Below are positions 5,899-11,204 of a stretch of DNA of 11,204 nt, one piece after another (the stretch's first letter is position 1; each line of letters opens with the position of its first letter). The stretch is from the NCBI GenBank assembly GCA_902791785.1, contig CADAXH010000045.1, forward strand, positions 1-11,204, in the 5' to 3' direction. A program made the translations under genes and the position numbers. This DNA is from an uncultured Ruminococcus sp. GTDB lineage: Bacteria > Bacillota > Clostridia > Oscillospirales > CAG-272. A model generated the notes under the pieces. The model made no database searches and was not told the origin of the DNA. It was given only the letters and a program-made list of their open reading frames with translations.

Positions 5899-8067
5899 TT
5901 ACTCTTCGACTCTCTGTCTTTCAATGAGTTCAAAAAATTTACCTTTCTTTTCAACCAGCTCATCATATGTTCCCTCTTCCACTATTTCTCCCTGTTCCAG
6001 ATACAGGATTCTGTCGCAGTTTTTGATAGTTGAAAGCCTGTGTGCTATGACGATTCTTGTACAGTTGAGGCTGCTTATAGCCTCTGAAATGTTCTTCTGC
6101 GTCTTGTTGTCGAGGGCGCTCGTGGCCTCGTCGAACACGAGGATCTTAGGTTTGTTTATAATCGCCCTGGCAATCATAATTCTCTGCTTCTGACCGCCGG
6201 ATATGCCTCCCTGACCTTCAGAAATGACGGTTCTCATTCCCATTGGCATATTGCGTATATCTTCTGCTATGCCCGCTATTTCAGCCGCTTCCCAGGCCTC
6301 TTTTTCACCCAGATTCGGGGCTGTGATGAGGATATTGGACATGATATCTGCATGGAAGATTCCGCCGTTCTGAAGAACAGAACCTATCTTGCCTCTCAGT
6401 GACTGCAGGTTGATCTCATTTATATTCTTGTCACCGAAATATATGTTTCCGCTGACAGGCTTTTCAAATCCGAGCAGAAGTCTCACTATTGTGGATTTTC
6501 CGCATCCTGTTTTGCCTACGATTCCCAAGTATTCTCCGGAATGAATATCCAGGCTGAAGTTCTTAAGGACGAGACCGCTCTGGTCGTCATACCTGAAAGA
6601 TACATCTTCAAACCTGATTCTTCCGTCGAGATTTTCAACAATTTCTTTCCCGTTGTCTTCCTGCTCCTCTTCTATTATCGGCCTGGCCATGTCCAGAACA
6701 GGCTTTATCTGTGCAAGCATCGACGTAATGTAGCTAAGTGATGCTGCCATTGAGGAAAGAGACCCGAATGAAGTTGTGAATGCCACGAATGAGCTGACGC
6801 TTATGCTGTTTCTTGCAGCTATATAGTATATTGCAATGTTTCCGAGCAGTGAGATAAGAAGTGAAACAAACGTGCTGAGCCTTATTATGAGAGGCGGGTG
6901 ATACAGGTATTCACTCGATCTTGCATACGCCTGCGCCCAGTTGGCAAATGCTCTCTTCTCCGCTCCTGCAAGTCGTATTTTCTGGATTCCGCTTATGATT
7001 GAATATGTAACGCTGCTCTCTTTCGAAGCAAGATACAGCTGCTTCTTGGACACTTTTGCACTGACGAGTGCAACTATGACGGAAGACGAAGACGTTAGCA
7101 GAATGATGGCTGCTACAGGCAGTATGAGCGACGGAGCAAACTGGACGATCTGAGTCATATACGCAAGAGACATAATCGAAGACAGCGTTGTCAGGAATAT
7201 ACCTCCGAAAAACATTGAAGCAAGCGACTGAACGCTGTTGAAGCGGGCTGTGAGTTCACCTGTCGTATACTTTTTGAAGAATGAGGGCGGCAGGGACAGA
7301 AGTTTTTTCATCGTCGTTTCCGCCATGAGTTTTTCAAGCTTGATTCCCACCCTGGCATTCATGAAGCCCTGGGTGGCCTTGACGAGAATATAGGCCAGAC
7401 CTGCCCCTATTATGTATGCTGTCGCTATATAGAACAGATTAAGGTCATTGTTGTCTATGACTTCTCCCGTCAGCATCTTCATTATGTATGGCATGAGCAT
7501 TCCGATTGCCGTTGCGGCAACCGAAAATACAGTGACCCACAAGAGGTCTGCAAATCTGATTGAGTCCCTGAAATACCTGAAATATTCCTTTACGGTAAGT
7601 TTGTTTTTCGGAAGCTGCTTGTAGAAGGCATAGGCTTCGCTCTGGAAATACTGGATCATTCCGGGCGTCATCTTCTTTTTCTTGCCGGTGCTGTAGGAGA
7701 TATAGTAATACCTTCTGCTTCCCTCGGGAATCAGAAGAATTGGAGTGTTGGTTCTCTTTGAAAAAACAAGGATCGGATCCCTGTGCTCAACGTTCCAGCC
7801 TCGACCAAGGGTTATTTTTCTTCCGATGACCCCGTACAGCCTGAAAAGATAATCCATTTTCCCCGACATTCCGTCAATATGGTATGGGATTTCCGCATTG
7901 TTAAGCTTGAAATAATTGATCAGCTGATGGCAGATGAAGTTGCCCCTGAGGTCTTTTTCTTCCCCTGCAACTATATTCTTGATTCCGGCAAGATCGTTGA
8001 AAGAGTTTTCAAACATTATCTGGTCGTTCTCTTTGCGCATCTGTATTCTTTCGTCAATCCAACTCAT
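5899..8067 (-). CDS. NHLM bacteriocin-system ABC transporter, ATP-binding/permease (no peptidase)
   Basis: This 722-residue half-transporter is the second ABC subunit of NHLM-type peptide export systems. Residues 1 to about 165 form a cytoplasmic N-terminal region specific to this family, with no C39 catalytic Cys motif. Six membrane helices lie at about 172-450. The ATPase domain covers about 482-722: Walker A 'GKTGCGKST' (518-526), Q-loop near 'SVLQNGG' (563-569), signature ISGGQ (622-626), Walker B 'ILVFDEATSALD' with Glu647, and the H-loop His676 in 'AHRLST'. All catalytic residues are intact. The ATG at 8067 has AGGTGGG just upstream, overlapping the stop of the preceding gene; the gap is eight bases. 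It is the last gene of the operon, followed by the terminator at 5824-5862. It probably forms a heterodimer with the C39-bearing protein or works with it in sequence; that pairing is inferred from context. Confidence 0.88.
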   Translation of the reverse strand: MSWIDERIQMRKENDQIMFENSFNDLAGIKNIVAGEEKDLRGNFICHQLINYFKLNNAEIPYHIDGMSGKMDYLFRLYGVIGRKITLGRGWNVEHRDPILVFSKRTNTPILLIPEGSRRYYYISYSTGKKKKMTPGMIQYFQSEAYAFYKQLPKNKLTVKEYFRYFRDSIRFADLLWVTVFSVAATAIGMLMPYIMKMLTGEVIDNNDLNLFYIATAYIIGAGLAYILVKATQGFMNARVGIKLEKLMAETTMKKLLSLPPSFFKKYTTGELTARFNSVQSLASMFFGGIFLTTLSSIMSLAYMTQIVQFAPSLILPVAAIILLTSSSSVIVALVSAKVSKKQLYLASKESSVTYSIISGIQKIRLAGAEKRAFANWAQAYARSSEYLYHPPLIIRLSTFVSLLISLLGNIAIYYIAARNSISVSSFVAFTTSFGSLSSMAASLSYITSMLAQIKPVLDMARPIIEEEQEDNGKEIVENLDGRIRFEDVSFRYDDQSGLVLKNFSLDIHSGEYLGIVGKTGCGKSTIVRLLLGFEKPVSGNIYFGDKNINEINLQSLRGKIGSVLQNGGIFHADIMSNILITAPNLGEKEAWEAAEIAGIAEDIRNMPMGMRTVISEGQGGISGGQKQRIMIARAIINKPKILVFDEATSALDNKTQKNISEAISSLNCTRIVIAHRLSTIKNCDRILYLEQGEIVEEGTYDELVEKKGKFFELIERQRVEE

Positions 8068-8075
8068 GCGCCCAC

Positions 8076-10151
8076 CTACTCATTTCTGATCAGATCATAG
8101 TAGTAGCCGTGATTCTGCATAAGTTCCTCATGACGGCCCTGCTCTGTTATCTGTCCCTTGTTCAGCACAATGATGTTGTCCGCGTCTCTTATTGTGGACA
8201 GTCTGTGCGCGATGACTATGCACGTGATTCCGCGTGCTTTTATGGCTTTGACGACTTCGTGTTCGGTCTTGGCGTCGAGTGCGCTTGTCGCCTCGTCAAG
8301 AATTATGATGCTCGGTTCGCCCGCGAGCGCCCTTGCTATCTCAATTCTCTGTCTTTCGCCTCCGGATATGTTCTTACCGCCTTCAAGGAGTTTCTCCCTG
8401 AACTTGTATTCTTTTGACATTATCAGGTCATAGATGAGGGCATCTTTCGCTGCTCTCACCATCTCTTCGTCAGTTATGGTCTTATCCCACATCTTTATGT
8501 TGTTTTCTATCGTGTCGTTGAAAAGAACTATGTCCTGATCGACTACAGCAACAGAAGCCACAAACACTTCGTGGTCTATTTCATCTATTCTCTTACCGTC
8601 GTACAGAATTTCACCCGACCAGACACCATATAATCCGGATATCAGCTTGGACAAAGTGGATTTTCCGGAGCCCGAGCCTCCGACAATTGCTATCGTCTGT
8701 CCTTTTTCCGCTTTGAGCGAGAAATCGGATATGACAGGTTTGTCAAGTCTGTTGTACCCGAATGTTATTATATTCTTGTCGACCGGATATTCCATGACGT
8801 CGTCAACCCTCTCCATCTGGGTGCGCATTTCCTGGATTGTCTGACCGCTGTTAATCATGGTCATGGCGGGGCTGAGGAATGCTGCCAGAAATCCCTGGAA
8901 CGCAAGGACTGAACCGATTGTGAACTGCCCTTTGATTGTGAGATATACGCCTATGACCAGAACACCGTAGTTGACGAGCATTACGAGCACGGAAGGCAAT
9001 AATCCGAACATCTGTGTGACTCTCGCCATTTTGAGTTTCTGGTTTGATGCGTTTTCCTGAACTTCATTCCATGTATAGAAGTAGTTGTCCTCTGCACCGG
9101 CAACTTTGATTGTCTCTATCATCTCGATGCCCTTTGAAGTCATGCCTGCAACAAGCGCATAGTCTCTTGACTGGACTCTGGCTATATTTGTTTTTTCCGC
9201 ACTTATGAGGTGGGAGACAATGACGTTTATCAGGACGGTTGTTACGCCTAGGGCTGTCAGAATGATGCTCTTGCTGAGCATGAACACCAGATAGAATACG
9301 AGCATCATGCTGTTGAACATGAGTGGTGCAAAGACGTCGATAAGAGTTTCCGCGATTGAAGCGTTCTCGTTTTTTCTCTTCTGGATGTCTCCCGCCATTC
9401 TCTGTGAAAAGAATTCAATCGGGAGTCTGAGCACTTTCCACATGTATGTAGTGCTTCCGACAAGCGCCAGTTTTCCCCTGATCTTGTACTTGTAAATTGC
9501 GTCGACAAATGCCGTCAGAATCTGAAGACCGCTTATGACGGAAACGAAGATTATGAAGGGGAGGAGCCACTCGGGATTCTTCCCTCCCAGAAGCGTGTCG
9601 ACAAACACCTGCTTTACAATCGGGTTGAATATGCCTATAACGTGAGTAATTATAGTCACCAAAACGAAGAAAAGTACGAGCGAACCGGCTCCGACAAGAC
9701 GCTTTCTAGCAAACTGCATCATGCTCTTTTTCTTTCCGCCTGCACGGAATTCCTCTCCGGGGGCAATCATAAGACAGATGCCCGTATATGCTTTTTCGAA
9801 GTCTTCCATTTTAACCTTCATAAAGCCTTTTGCGGGGTCGTTTATATATGCTTTGTTTCCCTTGAAGCCGCAGAGCACGACGAAATGTGCCTTGTTCCAG
9901 TGTATGATGCATGGGAATGTTGCCTTTTCTTTCAGCATCTCCGTTCCGTAAACAAACCCTTTGGCATTAAAGCCGTAGCTTCTTGCGGCTTTCAGGATGT
10001 TTTTGGCATTGCTTCCGTCCCTGGATACGCCGCAGTCAATTCTGACCTGTTCAAGCGGGACCCATTTGCGGTAATATGCCATGACCATTGCAAGCGAAGC
10101 AGCTCCGCACTCGAGTGCCTCAAGCTGCATTATAATCGGTACTCTAATCAC
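8076..10151 (-). CDS. NHLM bacteriocin-system ABC transporter with N-terminal C39 peptidase
   Basis: This peptidase-containing ABC transporter cuts a leader peptide, usually after a double-glycine motif, and exports the core. The C39 domain is residues 1 to about 135, with oxyanion Gln9, catalytic Cys15 in 'ALECGAASLAM', His89 in 'KAHFVVLCG' and Asp105 in 'INDPAKG', so it looks active. Six membrane helices span about 153-435. The ATPase domain has Walker A 'GGSGSGKS' (491-498), signature ISGGE (595-599), Walker B 'IIILDEATSALD' (615-626) and H-loop His649. Odd point: 'DDVMEYPVD' (450-458) runs almost straight into 'ITFGYN' (462-467); relatives have some 20 more residues here, including the first strand of the ATPase domain. 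The length, 691, is a little short for the family. The GTG start at 10151 overlaps the upstream stop by eight bases, with AAAGG five bases before it. Cargo is not in the window. Confidence 0.9.
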   Translation of the reverse strand: MIRVPIIMQLEALECGAASLAMVMAYYRKWVPLEQVRIDCGVSRDGSNAKNILKAARSYGFNAKGFVYGTEMLKEKATFPCIIHWNKAHFVVLCGFKGNKAYINDPAKGFMKVKMEDFEKAYTGICLMIAPGEEFRAGGKKKSMMQFARKRLVGAGSLVLFFVLVTIITHVIGIFNPIVKQVFVDTLLGGKNPEWLLPFIIFVSVISGLQILTAFVDAIYKYKIRGKLALVGSTTYMWKVLRLPIEFFSQRMAGDIQKRKNENASIAETLIDVFAPLMFNSMMLVFYLVFMLSKSIILTALGVTTVLINVIVSHLISAEKTNIARVQSRDYALVAGMTSKGIEMIETIKVAGAEDNYFYTWNEVQENASNQKLKMARVTQMFGLLPSVLVMLVNYGVLVIGVYLTIKGQFTIGSVLAFQGFLAAFLSPAMTMINSGQTIQEMRTQMERVDDVMEYPVDKNIITFGYNRLDKPVISDFSLKAEKGQTIAIVGGSGSGKSTLSKLISGLYGVWSGEILYDGKRIDEIDHEVFVASVAVVDQDIVLFNDTIENNIKMWDKTITDEEMVRAAKDALIYDLIMSKEYKFREKLLEGGKNISGGERQRIEIARALAGEPSIIILDEATSALDAKTEHEVVKAIKARGITCIVIAHRLSTIRDADNIIVLNKGQITEQGRHEELMQNHGYYYDLIRNE

Positions 10152-10560
10152 TGCCTTTCACCTCGCTTTTTGCCCACCTGTTCGTCAGGTATTCGATCGG
10201 GTGAATCGACTTGGTAATGACTGTGCAGGCATATTCTCCGTCCTGCAGGCTGACAAAAGAAACGACCGGACGTCCGTCATCGTCCAAACCCGTTATTCTT
10301 ACGGTTTCGGATGAAATAGTGACCGTCTGGCCGACATGTATTTCGTCTTTTCTGTTTTCGTCGATTAAAACAGTGGCAACTCCTTCTTTCACGGAGGCTC
10401 TGCCTTCTACTTTATATGTTATTGTGGCAAGAAAAGACCAGACAAAGATGCCTATGAGCGCAAGGATTACGACCCCAAGCAGAATCCACGTCACGGGACT
10501 TGTTGCCTGGAGATTCTCATTGAGCTTTTCGGGAGTCGTTATTCTTTTCCTGATCTTCAT
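10144..10560 (-). CDS. Very short HlyD-type adaptor of an NHLM export system
   Basis: This 138-residue protein matches the start of NHLM secretion (membrane fusion) proteins: a cytoplasmic 'TTPEKLNENLQATSP' stretch (8-22), one membrane helix at about 24-45, and 'ITYKVEGRASVKEG' (47-60) where the extracytoplasmic part begins. Residues 60-125 are rich in beta strand and resemble the membrane-proximal barrel; 'TKSIHPIEYL' (116-125) resembles the usual C-terminal end. The lipoyl domain and long coiled-coil hairpin of normal HlyD proteins (250-400 residues in total) are missing. In a Gram-positive cell without an outer membrane, a short adaptor could suffice. GGGAGAAAGG just before the ATG overlaps the stop of the gene upstream, and the 3' end overlaps the C39 transporter by eight bases, so translation is coupled. 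The family call rests mainly on the N-terminal half and on context. Confidence 0.75.
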   Translation of the reverse strand: MKIRKRITTPEKLNENLQATSPVTWILLGVVILALIGIFVWSFLATITYKVEGRASVKEGVATVLIDENRKDEIHVGQTVTISSETVRITGLDDDGRPVVSFVSLQDGEYACTVITKSIHPIEYLTNRWAKSEVKGSD

Positions 10561-10570
10561 GCCTTTCTCC

Positions 10571-11098
10571 CTAATCCTGCAGATTCTTTTTCATCCACAG
10601 GTTAATATCTTTTTTCATTTCTTCAAACGTTATTGCGTATCCCGCCTGAAGTGCAGGCCAGAAGAAACGGCCCTGGAACACCTTGTCTTCCCGGATGTTG
10701 TATATGTATTTTCCCACGTCTTTTCCGATTTTTTTTCTCACTTCGTTGTCACAGGACAGGATAAGGTCAAGATAACACTTCAGAAGGGGGACATCAACAT
10801 CGGTATGGATAAGGCTGTAAACATCGACTGCGTGTTTGTAGGGCCTCGGCAGTTCGTTTGTTATGGCCATAATCTTTTCAGCCATCACATATTCCTTGGC
10901 AACACCATTGAACACGAAGTTTTCGGATATGACGGAAGGGCCCATGTAGCTTTTCGGCTTTACTTCGTCCTTTATTTGGCCGTATATTCCGTCGAGTACT
11001 ATAGTTGTCAGTTTCTCTTCAAAGTGAAAAACATCAAATCTGAAAGTGAAGTTGTCGTAATAGAAATCGGATGACGCTTCGGATTTTGCATAAAACAC
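10571..11098 (-). CDS. Probable C-terminal part of an AbiEii/AbiGii-like nucleotidyltransferase
   Basis: This is a soluble 175-residue protein without membrane helices. The best resemblance is to the C-terminal half of AbiEii/AbiGii-type nucleotidyltransferases: 'EYVMAEKIMAI' (69-79) followed by Arg85, Lys88 and 'VDVYSL' (91-96) matches their pattern of an AEK helix, then R-x-x-K-D-x-x-D-L. The N-terminal nucleotidyltransferase motif (GG/GS with D-x-D) is absent. The annotated start is GTG at 11098, but its AAGG lies only two bases away, and the frame stays open and protein-like up to an in-frame TAA at 11161-11159. The gene is therefore probably truncated at its 5' end. It sits 10 bases before the HlyD gene in the same orientation, so it shares the operon. 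A toxin or abortive-infection role is doubtful without the catalytic half. The family call is moderate. Confidence 0.45.
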   Translation of the reverse strand: MFYAKSEASSDFYYDNFTFRFDVFHFEEKLTTIVLDGIYGQIKDEVKPKSYMGPSVISENFVFNGVAKEYVMAEKIMAITNELPRPYKHAVDVYSLIHTDVDVPLLKCYLDLILSCDNEVRKKIGKDVGKYIYNIREDKVFQGRFFWPALQAGYAITFEEMKKDINLWMKKNLQD

Positions 11099-11112
11099 TT
11101 CCTTGAAGGAAA

Positions 11113-11141
11113 TTGATCCCGAACAAGCCTTTTTGTATAGG
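11113..11141 (+). promoter_or_regulatory. Candidate promoter for the divergent gene at the right edge
   Basis: TTGATC (11113-11118) is followed after 17 bases by TATAGG (11136-11141); four of six bases match the consensus in each box. Transcription would start near 11148, about 30 bases before the ATG at 11179. It overlaps the 5' end of the AbiEii-like frame on the other strand. Confidence 0.35.
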
Positions 11142-11178
11142 GGAGAGAATAAAGTATTTTAGAAACGAGAGGGAGAGT

Positions 11179-11204
11179 ATGAAAAAGAAAAAGAAATTTA
11201 AGAT
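11179..11204 (+). CDS. Start of a divergent gene, product unknown, cut by window edge
   Basis: Only eight codons are visible, reading MKKKKKFK. The support is GAGGGAG four to five bases before the ATG and a candidate promoter at 11113-11141. A lysine-rich start fits the n-region of a signal peptide or a membrane protein. It does not resemble the usual opening of a nitrile-hydratase-like leader peptide. Eight codons are too few to assign a function. Confidence 0.4.

Noticed and set aside
9642..10217. A 191-codon plus-strand open frame
   Set aside because: It is antisense to the C39 peptidase domain, whose catalytic residues are all on the minus strand.
10211..11074. A 287-codon plus-strand open frame
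   Set aside because: It lies fully opposite the HlyD-like and AbiEii-like genes, has no ribosome site, and its translation does not resemble any family; the minus-strand frames have clear motifs and coupled starts.

Overview
The window looks like a piece of a moderate-GC Clostridia chromosome, plausibly Lachnospiraceae or a relative. The grounds are purine-rich Shine-Dalgarno sites, GTG starts beside ATG, a holA gene directly downstream of comEC sequence, a membrane GGDEF protein, and an NHLM-type peptide export operon. No rRNA, tRNA, CRISPR array or complete insertion sequence is visible.

Left block (1-3219, minus strand). A promoter at 3253-3281 drives a seven-helix membrane diguanylate cyclase (2131-3219). 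Next comes an unusual chimeric ORF (799-2094). Its first ~105 residues resemble the membrane sensor of the adjacent GGDEF protein, while the rest is the C-terminal end of the DNA-uptake channel ComEC with its metallo-beta-lactamase-like domain stripped of histidine ligands. holA (DNA polymerase III delta) follows three bases later and runs off the left edge. The comEC-holA order is common in Firmicutes, so the ComEC part sits where expected but has lost its N-terminal two thirds.

Spacer (3220-3567). About 350 bases without a gene hold the minus-strand promoter, four distinct inverted repeats with 7-base arms, and a hairpin cluster that resembles the end of an IS200/IS605-type element or its guide-RNA scaffold. 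This is the most structured noncoding stretch here.

Middle block (3568-5809, plus strand). A HAD-IB phosphatase is followed after 16 bases by an FGGY sugar kinase of xylulokinase type. They probably form a small operon of unknown substrate. A hairpin with a U-run on the minus strand (5824-5862) separates this block from the convergent operon on its right.

Right block (5899-11098, minus strand). A tightly packed operon reads from right to left: a C-terminal AbiEii-like fragment, a very short HlyD-type adaptor, an ABC transporter with an N-terminal C39 peptidase, and a second ABC transporter. The last three are the three export components of NHLM (nitrile hydratase-like leader) bacteriocin/RiPP systems. 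The C39 domain should cut the leader from a precursor, the two ABC proteins export the product, and the adaptor couples to the envelope. No precursor peptide or modification enzyme is in the window; they may lie beyond the right edge. There a divergent plus-strand gene seems to begin at 11179.
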